Assembly (NCBI RefSeq): GCF_008728515.1
Contig: NC_044979.1
Location: forward strand, 173,510,037-173,574,036
Reading direction: 5' to 3'
Length of the DNA stretch: 64,000 nt
Source: Papio anubis
Taxonomy: Eukaryota; Chordata; Mammalia; Primates; Cercopithecidae
Positions 11,218 to 22,736 of this stretch are shown in pieces; the stretch's first letter is position 1; the number at the start of each line of letters is the position of its first letter. The notes under the pieces were generated by a model. That model did not search any database. It saw only the letters and a program-made list of their open reading frames with translations, and was not told the origin of the DNA. Both the position numbers and the translations under genes were made by a program.

Positions 11218-11892
11218 GCAAGTGTTGGTATGGATGTGGAGAAAGTGAAATGCTTGTGCAGTATTGGTGGAAATGTTAACTGGTGCAGCTGCTATGGAAA
11301 ACAGTATGAGGTTTCACTTAAAAATTAAAAATAAAATTACCATATAATCTAGCAATTCCACTTCTGGACATATAATGAATATAATTGAAAGCAGGATATC
11401 ACTGAGATATTTGCATGCCTATGTTCATAGCAGCAATATTCCAAATAGCCAAGAGGTGAAAGCAATGCAAGTGTGCATTGATGGGTGCATGGATAAACAA
11501 GACGTGGTATATCCATACAATGAAATATTGCTTAACCTTAAAAAGGAGGAAAATTCTAATACATCCTATAACATCAACAAACCTTGAGGACATTATATTA
11601 AGTTAAATAAGCCAATCATAAAAAGACAAATACTATATAAGTTCACTTATATGAGGTATCTAAGCTAGTAAAATTCATAAAAACAGGAAGTAGAATGATG
11701 GATGCCAGGGGCTATGGGAGTGGTGGTGGGGGAATGGGGAGTTGTTCGAAGGGCAAAGAGTTTCAGTCTTGCAAGATGAGAAGTTCTGGAGATCTGTCTC
11801 ACAGCAATGTGAATATACTTAACATGACTGAATTGTGCACTTGGAAATGGTTAACACGATAAATTACGCTATGTATGTTTTACTAAATAAAA
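10835..11892 (+). mobile_element. L1M (L1MB-like) 3' end
   Basis: A sense L1 fragment covering the ORF2 C-terminal region and 3' UTR. Landmarks in order are 'aaatttaaaacctctgtgcatc', 'aaatgctcaacatcactaatcacc', 'aatgcaaatcaaaaccacaatgagat', 'catacaatgaaatattgcttaacc', 'atgccaggggctatgggag' and the terminal 'aattgtgcacttggaaatggttaa'. Many stops and frame changes interrupt ORF2. A CA microsatellite (11180-11212) sits inside it. An Alu has landed in its A-rich tail. Confidence 0.9.
11180..11212. repeat. (CA)n microsatellite
   Basis: An uninterrupted AC dinucleotide run of about 16 units, located inside the L1M ORF2 remnant. It is likely to vary in length between individuals. Confidence 0.95.
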
Positions 11893-11906
11893 AAGAAATA
11901 AGACAA

Positions 11907-12224
11907 GCTGAGCGTGGTGGCTCACGCCTGTAATCCCAGCACTTTGGGAAGCTAATGCGGGTGGATCATGAGATCAGGAGATCGAGACCATCCTGGCTAA
12001 CATAGTGAAATCCCGTCTCTACTAAAAATACAAAAACTTAGTTGGGCATGGTAGCATGCGCCTGTAGTCCCAGCTACTCAGGAGGCTGAAGCAGGAGAAT
12101 CGCTTGAACCCAGGAGGCGGAGGTTGCAGTGAGCTGAGATTGTGCCATTGCACTCCAGCCTGGGCAACAGAGCGAGACTCTGTCTCAACAACAACAACAA
12201 TAAAAAAAAAAAAAAAAAGGAAGA
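11907..12224 (+). mobile_element. Alu (AluSc/Y-like), full length
   Basis: A full dimer with both arms, a middle A-rich linker and a tail that starts as (CAA)n and then becomes poly-A. It has 'gagatcgagaccatcctggctaac', a feature of Sc/Y-type Alus. It is flanked by aagaaataagacaa duplications (11893-11906 and 12225-12238), so it is an L1-mediated insertion into the A-rich end of the preceding L1. Confidence 0.95.
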
Positions 12225-12239
12225 AAGAAATAAGACAAA

Positions 12240-13288
12240 TGCAAACAAAACAAGAAAAACACTCATCTGTTACACTGGGGTTCTTTGATGGAAAAGTCTG
12301 AAGACATGAGATGTTACAAGTGGATGACTTCCTAATTCCAAATAGAGACACTCAGATGTGTACCGCGGAAGTCAGAAAGTCAATGAGATAAACAGACTTC
12401 ACAAACAAGTTAAAAAAGAGTTGGTGGCGTGAATGTCACTAGCGAAGACTTTACAACTAGCAGTCTTCGTCTGTCGCCTGGCTTTCACAGAACTTAAAAA
12501 AAGCCTCATAATTTAAGTTTGACTCGTGTCTTCGATCACTGTTACTGTGTTCTTTATGGTAAATGTAGTCAGGATTCTTTTATACCCTAACTAGGGCAAA
12601 TTTGTTTTTGGAATAAATGTAGCCCTCAAAATACAGAAGAACTCTGTTCCAGAAAAATTTATTTCTAGGTCAGTTGAGTAAAAGTTTGAACTCATTTGTA
12701 GTTTGAAAACAATGCTAGAAATAGCCTTTAAGTTATTAGACGTGTACACAAATCTTATGATCTGAAAGTACTTAACATCAATTTCACTCACAGCCAGTGA
12801 CCACTTCTAATAGCAGAACCTTCTGCACTTTGGAGAAGGAGACCTGAGACATAGTTACCCTTCCTCAACCAAGAGGGGATTGTTTGTTAGGAGGCTGCCA
12901 AGGTAGAGGCCAGGGGGTTGGAGATGACCCGCTGTCATGCTGCCTCCAGCACAGTTGGATTTTGGTCCTTGGCTTTTCCCTAGTGTCATTAAACATATCC
13001 CCTAAGAAAAATGCTCACTCTTTGACCTTTGGTCATCATTGATGAGTTCTAGATCTCTCTACCAGAAGTCTACAGGCATCATAATTACCTAGACAGGGAT
13101 CTAAGCCTAAGACTCCTCCCTCTTTCTAGGATTCTGGTCAATGCAGTGTAGCCATGAAGATTCTCTCTTTTCAAAAGAGACCTCAACATTCTGTCAATGG
13201 CTAGGCAAGTGCCCAAAGCCTACCCAAATGGAAGGCTTCTGAGAAGCCTGGGTGGAGAACACAGATTTGCCCAATGCTCAAGGATTCC
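12240..13288. other. Unassigned sequence
   Basis: No repeat family or exon recognised. There is a small perfect hairpin (8-bp arms, 12443-12450 and 12462-12469). Confidence 0.45.
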
Positions 13289-13755
13289 GTGGGAGGCTGA
13301 ATAATGCCTTCCCAAAGATAGCCATGTCCTAATCCCTGAAATCTGTGAATGTTCCCTTGTGGCATAAAAAAGGATCTTTACAGATGTAATTAAGAATCTT
13401 GAGATAGGCAGAGTCTCCTGGATTACCAGGTGGGTCCAAGTCCTAAATACAATCACATGTACTCTTTGTAACAGGGAGGCAGAGGGAGATTTGATAACAC
13501 TCAGAGGAGAAGGTGACTTGAAGGGAGAGCAAAGAGAGGTTGTAAGATGCTGGCCTTGAAGATAGGAGATTAGAAGATAGCATCCCCACAAATCAAGGGA
13601 TGATGGCAGCCACCAAGGGATTTCCTGTTGACACCTTGATTATAGTCCAGTGATTCTAATTTCTGGCTTCCGGAACTGTGGGAGAATGAACTGCGATTGC
13701 CTGAAGGCAGCAAGTTTGTGGTCATTTGTTATAGCAGCCACAGGATATGAATACG
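13289..13755 (+). mobile_element. MLT1 LTR (ERVL-MaLR), solo
   Basis: A sense MLT1 pattern: 'gggaggctgaataatgcc', 'gatgtcctaatccctgaaatctgtgaatg', 'ggatctttacagatgtaattaag', 'gagtctcctggattaccaggtgg', 'acaccttgat' and 'tttgttatagcagccacagg', ending 'atgaatacg'. About 467 bp, typical of a diverged MLT1 solo LTR. Confidence 0.88.
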
Positions 13756-14429
13756 GCCTCCATCTGCCACCTGCATCCATCCTTGGCACTCTGGTGCATG
13801 TGCTCAGAGCCAAGTATTACCCACATGGCTGGCTGCAAGGAGACAGAAAGCAAGGACAGGCTGTGATACCTGAACAGGAAGAAGAACAACAGGGAAACAG
13901 AAGACCTACTGCACTGATGGGAAGGAGGAGGGAGAGACCTGCCTTTATAGCACAATGTATTAAAACACGACACCATGATTTCCATGTTTCCACACCTTCT
14001 CCCTTCAGGGAGAAGGAGCAGAATAGTAACAAGGAATCTAAATCTTGTGTACCAGATGATCCCATCCCCGCCTTTACCACCTCCCATGGACACATTATGG
14101 ACAAAGGGAGCTTGGGGCATAAATAGTCCTCCTTTTTCAAGCTTCATCTTGTCCCAAATCTCAGTATCTCCCTTGTTCTGTCTCTACCCCTCTCAACTTA
14201 CTCTGTCTTCCGTGCCCCCATTTTAGTTTATAGCATCATCATCTGCCCTATACGTACCCAAAAGAAGTGGGACCACCCTGACTCCCCTTTTTTCCATCCT
14301 GCCCTGTATCTCATTAGAAATGTAAGCCCTTTGTATTATCCACTGAACATGTTTCATTGATATTTTTTCCTTTTTCATTCTCATTGTCAGTCCCTAATTG
14401 AAGTCCTCTTTCACAGGAGCTTCACCATA
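13756..14429. other. Unassigned sequence
   Basis: No element recognised. Overlapping open frames on both strands (to 158 codons plus, 141 minus) show no domain and are poor in coding character. Confidence 0.4.
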
Positions 14430-14690
14430 TCCCAGTCTGATCCCACTACTTCCCTGATGGAAGCTCTTCAGTGGGCTCCTGGCATGTTCCCCAGAAGGCC
14501 CCAGCTCTCTAGCATCACTCTCTGTGGTTTGAACTTGCTTTCTTTCAAGATTCACCTGTAATTTTATTCTGCTTTTCACTATAAACTGCAGACTGTAGTT
14601 ACACTTAGGATGTTACAATTTCCTGACCATGCCATGCAATTTCATGACTCCAGGTCTATTCTCCTTGGCATAATGTACCATGGCTCTCCC
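14430..14690 (+). mobile_element. Possible L2 LINE fragment
   Basis: The blocks 'cagtgggctcctggcatg' and 'ctgaccatgccatgcaatttcatgactcc' resemble L2 3' region motifs ('cagtggctccccatt', 'aacatgccatgctgtttcatgcctcc'). The match is weak. Confidence 0.4.
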
Positions 14691-17277
14691 AGCAGAACTG
14701 GGGGCAATGAAGGAATGAAGTCCTACATCAGTGCTTTCCTTTAAGACTGCAGGGAAGAAACATGGAGAACAGGCATCCAAAAGGGCAGGTCACCCAGGAG
14801 GCCATACATTGCCCTCAGTACCTTCAGCCCCAGAATCTCCAGCAAATCTCAAAATCAACACATTTGCTCCAAAAGGCTCCAGGTGATGGTCTAAACATCT
14901 GATTCACCTTATCTTTTTCTTCCAGAATGTATACGTTCATCCCTTGTTTAAAGAAGTTTGGTTTACTTTTTTTTTTAATCTACCCTAGTTTAGAAGATGC
15001 CAGTCTTTGCACTTAGTGATTGTTTTGCACCAAGTTCAAGAAAACAATACTTCCACTCCAAGTCTATACCACCACCTCCCTGTGCTCCTCTTCCCTGAGT
15101 GTGAGCTTCTGCAGACAAGGCCCTCAAATCCCCAACTCCAGTACCAATGCTTAGTGCTTCCTTCCCTGCTGGAGTGTGTGCAGGTGGGTAAGAACTTTGC
15201 TTGATGGTATAGTAGATATCTTAGAACACAGTTCATTCCTCTATCAAAATGAGTCTGCTGATATGCAGCTGTTGATTAAATACCCAAGCTTTGAATTGCC
15301 GAACCATTTTCCCAGAGGTTTTAACCTGGAAGTCACTAAGTTGTCTGTTAGAGTCAAGATTACATTTTCCCCCAATACCAGAAGAAAGGAAAGTTCATGA
15401 GTTGTTGAGTGCAGCTATGGAGAAATAGAATGTTGCATCTCTGTACAGGTAAACTTCTTTAACCTCCTAACATCCCACTGGGCAGAAATCATGTCTATCC
15501 CCTGAGAAGGGGTCAGCTTCTCTCCCACATGGACCACACTTTAGGTCAACTTTCGGACCCAGGTCTATACTCTCACTTATTGGAAAGCAGGTGGTTTTAT
15601 CCAAAGCGTTCTTCATGCACCGTAGCGACTTCTGCAAGAAAAGTCTATGTGTGTGGTGGGGGCTACAGTCCATCCCACGCATGCCCAATGGAAGAAAACC
15701 CTTCTGCATCCTGCTTTTCTGCTGCTGGGTGACTGGTATTCATCACTGGCTGTCTGCAGTTCAGAGGTGGCCCACAATTGTAGCAGCCCCTGTTAATGGA
15801 TAACATAGGACATTTTGCATACTTTGGCCAAATATGGTCGCCATTTTAATGTATGAACCAACACACTGTGAGATTTAGGTCTTTCCTGCCCTTTGTTCTG
15901 GGCCTATCATTTTATGCACATTCTGTAAATGCAGGGGAAGAGACAATGATCATGAAAAAGCCTGGAGCCTCACAACTATAAGCTCCGAAAGGGTCTGCTC
16001 TACAGAGGATCATCAGACATTCGTGGTGCATATCCTATTTGGATCACACTGTGCGACCAGTCCTGAGTCAGGTGGCAGAAAGGGTTGCTTGCCTTCTTTA
16101 TGAGGAGGGGAACCTACCTCTTAACCTGCTTGCTGAACTCTGCAGTGACCTTAACTCTGACAGCAAAGTCATGGAGATCCTTCTGGTCAGGTTTGTAAAA
16201 GTTAGGTAGCTAGCCTGGCAGCTCTGAGAAAACATGAGTGTGTCCTGCGTCCATGTTTTGGGCTCTGTAGCAAATTTAAGTGTTGCTTAAGGGAGTAAAA
16301 AAATGTACTCATGTATAACCTGACCTCACTAATTATACCTTAATTTGCTTATGCAGAAAATCACTGGAATTAGAGCCACACATCCTGCCCATTCTGACTA
16401 GTCCTTCATCCAGCCAAGTCCAGTAACTATGGGAAGGGAGAGCAGCTGGGGGTCACTCTCTTTTGGAAAGATTTTCATCCGCTTGCAAACCCACCCACAC
16501 CTCTGCCTTGATTACACTCCTCTAATCAAAGATGCAGATCTTTCTTACAGCAATTAGGTCTATTAGTCTCCTATTTCTATTTTCAGTGTGCCCCTCCCCA
16601 CAACACCCGAACACCCAGGTCAGTTCTCCCACCCATGGAAGCATAATGAATACTTACCTACCTGCTCTGGGCACCTCTGGAATTTCAGCAAGCAAGTATT
16701 TGATAAGCAAAGCCTAGTTTCCCATTAATTATACTCAGAAATATGACTCATACAAAAGATGCACAAAACTAATTGGAAAAAGAAACAAAATTAGGCATGA
16801 GAAAGTAAGAAAGTGAAATCATGCAATGGTAATGGGAGAAAAAAATAGCCATGATGATAAGACTGAATTAATAGCTTAGATGAGTGTGTGTCGGGGGAGC
16901 AGGGAGGGATGATGTACCCAGGAAGTGATCATAAAGGGTGGAGATTTGCACTGACATATGACTCATGACCAAATGGAACAATAAGTTTTGTTTTATGACA
17001 TAAAATGTCCAGCTAATTTAGTCCACCATTTAATTAGTTTTACTGAATTTTTTTTTCTTCTCATGGAGTTGACTCATGGTTGTCTTCTTCGTCTTCCCTA
17101 TTAAATTCCTCTTCCCTATTAAATTGTCTGGCTTGCATTAAGATGATAACTGTCCCACTCTTAAAGATGATTGGAAAACTGGTACAGAGGAGAGAAATCT
17201 GTCCTGGAAATAAGACAGAATTTTCTAAAGTAGGATGATAGAGGGCCTTTCAGTACCATAAACAAAGAAGGGAAGGT
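14691..17277. other. Unassigned sequence
   Basis: About 2.6 kb in which I recognise no repeat, RNA gene or exon. A small tandem of 'cttccctattaaatt' occurs twice near 17091-17125. Open frames here are short. This is one of the longer repeat-poor stretches and would be a sensible place to look for conserved non-coding DNA by alignment. Confidence 0.45.
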
Positions 17278-17560
17278 GGCTGGGCGCAGGGACTCACGCC
17301 TGTAATCCCAGCACTTTGGGAGGCCAAGGCAGGTGGATCACCTCAGGTCAGGAGTTTGAGACCAGCCTTGCCAACATGGTGAAACCCGGTCTCTACTAAA
17401 AGTACAAAAATTAGCCGGGTGTGGTGGTGGGTGCCTGTAATCCCTGCTACTCGGGAGGCTGAGGCAGGAGAATCGCTTGAACCCAGGAGGCGGAGGTTTC
17501 AGTGAGCCAAGATCACGCCACTGCACTCCAGCCTGGGTGACAAGAGCGAGACTCCATCTA
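17278..17560 (+). mobile_element. Alu (AluS-like), full length
   Basis: A sense dimer from 'ggctgggcgc' to 'gagactccatcta'. The left arm, the linker and the right arm are all present. Its poly-A tail has turned into a purine trinucleotide repeat (next entry). Short 'ggaaggt/ggaaaggt' flanks may be the target-site duplication. Confidence 0.93.
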
Positions 17561-17642
17561 GAAGAAGAAGGAGAAGAAGAAGGAGGAGGAGGAGGAGGAA
17601 GAAGAGGAGGAGGAGGAGGAGGAAGAGAATGAGGAGGAAAGG
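17561..17642 (+). repeat. Homopurine (GAA/GGA)n tract
   Basis: About 80 bp of almost pure A and G, in GAA, AGG and GGA units, growing out of the tail of the Alu. On the other strand it is a homopyrimidine tract. Such tracts can form triplex (H-DNA) and slow polymerases, and the length is likely polymorphic. Confidence 0.9.
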
Positions 17643-18034
17643 TAACAGAGATGTTGAGGGCATTTATAAACTGATGAGTTAGGGTGCTCCTTGGATTGAA
17701 TGATTCCTAAATCAGCTAATCCCTTTCTCCCCATAATTATGTCTTTCTGTATACCATTCTGTTCTCCAAGATGGGAAACTGGGAGTTAGGCTACCTGTGT
17801 AGTCTTCTGATTTCACCAAGAAACAGAAAATAATGGATCAGAGAGCACACAGAGAAGGAGGAACCAGGAAACCGGTTTTCCCCAGCCTGATGGTCACTCT
17901 TCTGTCTCCCACAACTGCTTCCTTCAGCAGTAACATCTCACCATTGAGTGGCCAGAGTGTTCCCAGAGCCATCTTGGGTCCCTTGGTGGCCTGAGAGGGT
18001 AGGTCATAGTAGGTATCTACCTAAGCCCAGTAGG

Positions 18035-18225
18035 GCCAATATTTACTGAATGACTGTTATGTTTCAGGCACATTCCATACAGTCCACTAATCCTTAGAGA
18101 TAAGAAAACAGAAGATGACAAGTTAAGTAATTTTCCCTAAGTTTGGTAAATAAGGAAAACAGGATTTGAGGCTATCTGATGCCCAATCCTGCATTCTTTC
18201 TGCTAACCCAAGCTGTCTGCTTCAC
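18035..18225 (+). mobile_element. MIR SINE fragment
   Basis: The order fits MIR: 'atttactgaatgactgttatgtttcaggcac', 'agataagaaaacagaagatgacaagttaagtaattttccc', 'ggatttgaggctatctgatgccc' and 'ttctgctaacccaagctgtc'. This is close to a full-length but diverged copy. Confidence 0.82.
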
Positions 18226-20060
18226 CAGATAACATTTTTTTTTTTTTCAGGAACTCATTTAGATTTTATGGTTGTATTAGGAAAACAAGCCTAGAATAAT
18301 GCACAGAGTCATGCTATGCTAAGATGTTTATTAGTTTCTATTTTCAGAGAGAGCTAGATTTGCTAACTTTTTCTTGGATCAACTTTCTAAGTTCTAAAGC
18401 AAATGCCCGAAAGAATATTTCAGGTAGAGCTTACTTCTCCATCTTGAAAATTCATACCACAACCCTTCTTGAGTGCCTGCTAAGAGCAGTTTCTATGTGA
18501 AGTGCTTGGAGATGATTAAAACACATCACTGCCCATGGGGTGCTTAAGGTGAAGTGAAGGGAACACCTAGGGACCCAGGGAACTGTGCATAATGAGAAGG
18601 TGCAGTGGTGCAGCTGAGCACGGGAGCCTAGAAAGAGCATACCTTCAACAGCTATTTATTGAATGTTACTCTGCTTCTCTGTCTCTCATTCTCTATCTCT
18701 CTCTAGCATGCCTAAATTTGCTATTTCCAAGATATGGATTTCAGAGTATAATGCCTATCTGCTGTTTTTTTTTTTTTTCTGTCCCCTTCTCCCCACTCTT
18801 TTGCTGGCATTACACTGTTTTGCTTCTGGAAAACTGTCCTTCTGCCATACCTGGTTCATGTGACTCTGAGGTATGGCTTGATCTACTTCTTGGCAAGGAC
18901 ACACATGAGAGGCCTAGTCCATCAGCGTATTCCACATCCCTGTCCAGTGGCCGGTTTGGGAAGAGGTATGTAACCCAAGACAGACCAGAGCAGAGTAATC
19001 TGAGGACATTTGGGGACCTGTGGAGAAAGAGATACCCTCTTTATGGCCGCTGAGCAGGTGGGAGGCACAACTGGATATACAGAGCTCCCACAGAGGACAG
19101 GGTGCCTGGGAAAGAAGGTAATGTAGGAGGCAAAAAGTGGGCAGGGTCCTGGTGACAACTTTGTGTCCTGGGCCAGGCCATGTTTAACTAGATGCATGGA
19201 CTTGTAGATCTGTAATTCCACAAATCTCCAACACATCCTTTACCCTAACTCACCAGGAAGAGTTTCAGTAACCCTTAATATAATAATCCAACTTTCACCT
19301 ACTATTGTTCTTGGGTGAATAGCTTCTCTGGGAAGTCCATGGGGGAGGAGTGACTAGCAGGGTAGGATCCAGGCCTTCTGGCTTCCATGGTTGTAATGTC
19401 AATCACAATACTGTCAAACGTCATCTAAAACTCCTAACAGAGGTCACCAACTTCATCTCCCCACTTACATTCAGATTTAAGTTTTCTAAAAATCTTGGTT
19501 TCAACATCAATGGTTATTTGCACGTCACATCACTGGTCACTGGTGCTTTCTCACAGCATAAAACTGTTAATGAACTGAGACTATAGACTTGAAAAAAGTG
19601 TGAAATGGAAAAGCACCAAAATGTCTGTCTTCTGTGATGTTTGTACACAACCAATTATTTGCAATAATCACAACCGACTTGAATTCAAGACAAGAAGAAT
19701 CTTTCCATTATACTTTTAAAAGTATACAGATACCTCACTCACATCTTTCAGTTAATATAAAGTATGATTGAGAAAGTAAGCTTGTTAACTTTCCACCCCT
19801 ATTCACCTAATGCAACATACTCAATATCATATATAAGAAACCTAACACCACACCTAAACATGTAAAGCTCATCTAAATATTCATGTTCTGGTGCTATTGG
19901 CTGTACAAGTATGAGGAGATAGCTTTTAAATAAAAATGGCAACATATATTAAGTATATTTCTTGAGGTAAGAAATTGCATGATTACCTAAGTCCTTTTGA
20001 TGTAAATCATAAAACCATTTGCCTCCTCTGCTGGTTTAAACAAATCCACAGTCCTGGAAA
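18226..20060. other. Unassigned sequence with a duplication donor
   Basis: No named repeat or exon is recognised. An open frame of 153 codons at 18592-19053 has no domain. The main feature is the segment 18454-18576, which recurs inverted at 20201-20323 (see that entry). Confidence 0.45.
18454..18576 (+). repeat. Donor arm of a local inverted duplication
   Basis: 123 bp that recur in reverse orientation at 20201-20323 with 7 mismatches and no gaps (about 94%). The DNA around this copy is unremarkable single-copy sequence, while the other copy sits in a mosaic. I therefore read this one as the likely source (inference). Confidence 0.8.
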
Positions 20061-20423
20061 CTACTCTAGATTTGATTTTCGCACTTCTATGCAAACCATA
20101 CCACAACCCATCTTGCAAACTATACCACAACCCATCTTGCAAACTATACCACAATCCTTCTTGAGTGCCTGCTCTAGACTTGAACTACAGAAGGTTGCTT
20201 GGGTCCCTAGGTGTTCCCTTCACTTCACCTTAAGCGCCTCATAGGCAGTGATGTGTTTTAATCATCTCCAAGCATTTCACATGGAAACTGCTCTTAGCAG
20301 GTACTCAAGAAGGGTTTTGGTATAGTTCACACAGAAGTGCAAAAATCAAATCTAGAGTTAACTACTCTTGCACCAAATCTAGAGTAGTTAACTACTCTTG
20401 AGTACCTGCTCTAGATTTAAACT
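20061..20423. repeat. Mosaic of short local copies and palindromes
   Basis: A patchwork. 20099-20146 is a 24-bp unit in tandem (two copies, then part of a third), related to 18439-18470. 20201-20323 is the inverted copy of 18454-18576. 20318-20363 is roughly the inverse of 20061-20105 (shared 'caaatctagag' and 'cagaagtgc' blocks). 20349-20400 repeats 'aatctagag...ttaactactcttg' twice and holds a perfect 18-bp palindrome at 20382-20399. No transposon ends are seen, so simple insertion does not explain it. Confidence 0.75.
20201..20323 (-). repeat. Inverted copy of 18454-18576
   Basis: It aligns end to end with the reverse complement of 18454-18576, with 7 substitutions in 123 bp and no indels. 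The two copies are about 1.6 kb apart. Their divergence matches that of the neighbouring 79-bp duplication, which suggests a common event. Confidence 0.85.
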
Positions 20424-20502
20424 TGTTTAAAGAATGCGTCAATCTGAAGAGGTAGGACCAGTCATCACTATAAGTAATGAAAAGGAAAGTCAGTGGAGGA
20501 AC
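20424..20502 (+). repeat. Direct copy of 21042-21120
   Basis: 79 bp that recur at 21042-21120 with 5 substitutions and no gaps (about 94%). It abuts the mosaic directly, so it seems to be another piece of the same patchwork. Confidence 0.85.
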
Positions 20503-21041
20503 ATATATTTCTTCAAAAACAAGAACATTCCTCTATGCAAGCCTTCCCCTCCCCAAGCTCTATGCAATATTATTTGCCCAGTGGCAGGAATCATGCTTAA
20601 GCCATTAGCATCATAAATTGCTTAGAAAACAAGGTATGGGTGATTTGAAAGATATATTGAGTGGAACTGAGCAAATTAAGTCTGTCCCTGCTGTTTTATC
20701 TTTATTTATTAATGGCAATAGTTCTGTCCTAATCTTTTGTATAGCACTTAGTCAATTATGTGGCATCTAAAGCTCTTCAAGTGATTTTAGTTAATGTCTT
20801 CCTTTTTCTCCTGCACAGGCAGATGCAAATTGCTCTGGGGAAAGTTGTAAGGTCAAGGGCAGTTGTGGTTTCTGCTGTTAAGGGAACCTATACAGTCACC
20901 CCACTCCCCGAGACAAGAACTTATAATTGATGAAGTAAGCAATCAACAGATCACAGCAGACATAAGGAAAGTACTTTAAAGAGACGGAATGGTTTGCAGG
21001 TGTAGAGGATGATAACAGTAGTTTTATTGGAAGTATAAGCA
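20503..21041. other. Unassigned sequence between duplication arms
   Basis: No repeat family recognised with confidence. 'tagcacttagtcaattatgtggcatct' near 20742-20768 has a faint MIR look, too weak to call. Confidence 0.35.
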
Positions 21042-21120
21042 TGTTTAAAGAATGCATCAATCTGAAGAGGTGGGGCCAGTCATCACTGTAAGTAATGAAA
21101 AGGGAAGTCAGTGGAGGAAC
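21042..21120 (+). repeat. Donor arm of a 79-bp direct duplication
   Basis: Matches 20424-20502 at 74 of 79 positions. The flanks on this side read as ordinary sequence, so I read it as the source (inference). Confidence 0.8.
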
Positions 21121-21414
21121 TTGGCTCTGTCCATCTGAGCTCTGTGGCTAGGGGAACAGCCATATGGGATTCCAACTGACTGGTACAGGACAGGACCATA
21201 GCCTTTGAGGAGAGGAATCACGGGGTTAAGCCAGTGAACCCGCTGGTAGGATCATTTCTACCAAGCATTTCATTCCTGCAATCACCTTCGTTTCTCATTT
21301 CCAATTCCATAGTCAGTTTGCAACTTTCTGATTAGAAGGTGGCTTTTTGGGTGGGTCTTTTAACTAAAGGAAGAAATGTTTTGGAATAGGAATTTTGAGT
21401 TTTAGTGTTTTTGT

Positions 21415-22295
21415 GATGTTTTAAAAAATATTTGTATTGTGGTAAAACAACTTGTAATTATTTTAACCATTTCTTTAGTATTTGATTCTGTGACATTAAG
21501 TACATTCGCAATGTTCTGTTATCATTATCACTATTACTAGAACTTCTTCATTATCCTAAACAGAAATCCTGTACACATTAAACAAAAAACCCCATTTCCC
21601 TCTCCTCTCAGCCCTTGGTAACCACTATTCTACTCTCTGTTTCTGTGTCTCTGTTTATTCCAGATATGTCATCTAAGTTCAATCATACAATATTTGCCCC
21701 TTTTTCTCTGGCCGCACTCATTTAGAATAATGTTTTCAAAGTTCACCTGTGTCATAGCATGTATCAGAATTTCCTTCCTTGTTGAGGCTGAATAATATCC
21801 CAGTGTGTGCACATACCACCTTCCACTCATCTATTAATCTGCTCATTGACATTATGGGTGGTTTCTACTTTTGGCTATTGTGAACAATTCTGCTATGAGC
21901 TGTGGCATGCATGGATCTGGTTGAGTCCCCATTTTGAATTTGTTTGGGTAGATACTCAGAAGTGGAATTGCTGGGTCCTATGGCAAGTCTCTGTTTAACT
22001 TTTTGAGGAAGCTTGAAACTGGCTTCCACATTGGCTGCACCATTGTGTAATCCCAGCAGCAATGCACGAAGGTGCCAGTTGCTCCACATCCTTGCCAGCA
22101 TTTGTTATTTTCCATGTTTTTATAATAACCATTCTAATGGCTGTGAAGTGGTTATCATTGTGGTTTTGATTTGCATTTCCCTGATGATTAGTGGTACTAA
22201 GCATCTTTTCATGTGCTTTTTGGCCATTTGTAGATCTCCTTTGGAAAAATGTCTACTCAAGTCCTTTGCCCATTTTTAAAATTAGGCCATGCAAT
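21415..22295 (-). mobile_element. Old L1M fragment, antisense (ORF2 C-terminal region)
   Basis: In reverse it shows the L1 ORF2 3' blocks: 'tccttccttgttgaggctgaataatatccca', 'gtggtttctacttttggctattgtgaacaattctgc', 'gtagatactcagaagtggaattgctgggt', 'caatgcacgaaggtgccagttgctccacatccttgccag' and 'tgtggttttgatttgcatttccctgatgattag'. The reading frame is broken. It resembles L1MC/L1ME-age copies. Confidence 0.88.
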
Positions 22296-22736
22296 GTAAT
22301 TTCTTCATGTAAATCTGTGTAACTTCTTCATTAATCAATGGAATTCTTAGTCAACTTGGCCGTAGGAAGGGACTGTGCTAATTTTGTTGATGCAAGGAGC
22401 TTGGCTTACTGCTTGGCAGTTACTTCTATTATAAATGAAATCGTCCCTGTAGTTTATTTCAGTTTTCCAAGCCAGATTATCTTGATTTATACCTAATAGG
22501 TAGATTTTCTCTTGTGGTACTGGCAAGTCTGATTCTGAACTTGTGAGGCAGTAGGTCTGAACCCAGATCATAGCATGCTCTCTACTTTAATGAAAGATAC
22601 CTTCTGAGGTTCCTGGGGCAGGAAATACTGGCTCTGGATGTTTTCTAGGTTAATCTGCAAGTTTCACCATCCAGTGCAGTGACCAGTAGCCACACATCAT
22701 CACTTAAAATTAAATTCAGATTAATTTAAAACTAAA
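22296..22736. other. Unassigned sequence
   Basis: Nothing recognised apart from general AT-richness. Confidence 0.4.

Noticed and set aside
10835..11892. L1 fragment as a candidate active LINE
   Set aside because: ORF2 is broken and 5'-truncated, and the 3' UTR is of an old L1M type. It cannot be active.
12443..12469. Hairpin with 8-bp perfect arms as a regulatory RNA or terminator
   Set aside because: Such hairpins occur by chance many times in 64 kb. No poly-T or conserved partner is seen, and this is not prokaryotic DNA.
13650..14147. Open frames of 158 (plus) and 141 (minus) codons
   Set aside because: The plus frame starts inside the MLT1 LTR. The two frames overlap on opposite strands. 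No domain.
20099..20172. 24-bp spaced repeats as a CRISPR-like array
   Set aside because: The copies are tandem without spacers, only about two and a third units, and the host is a primate genome.
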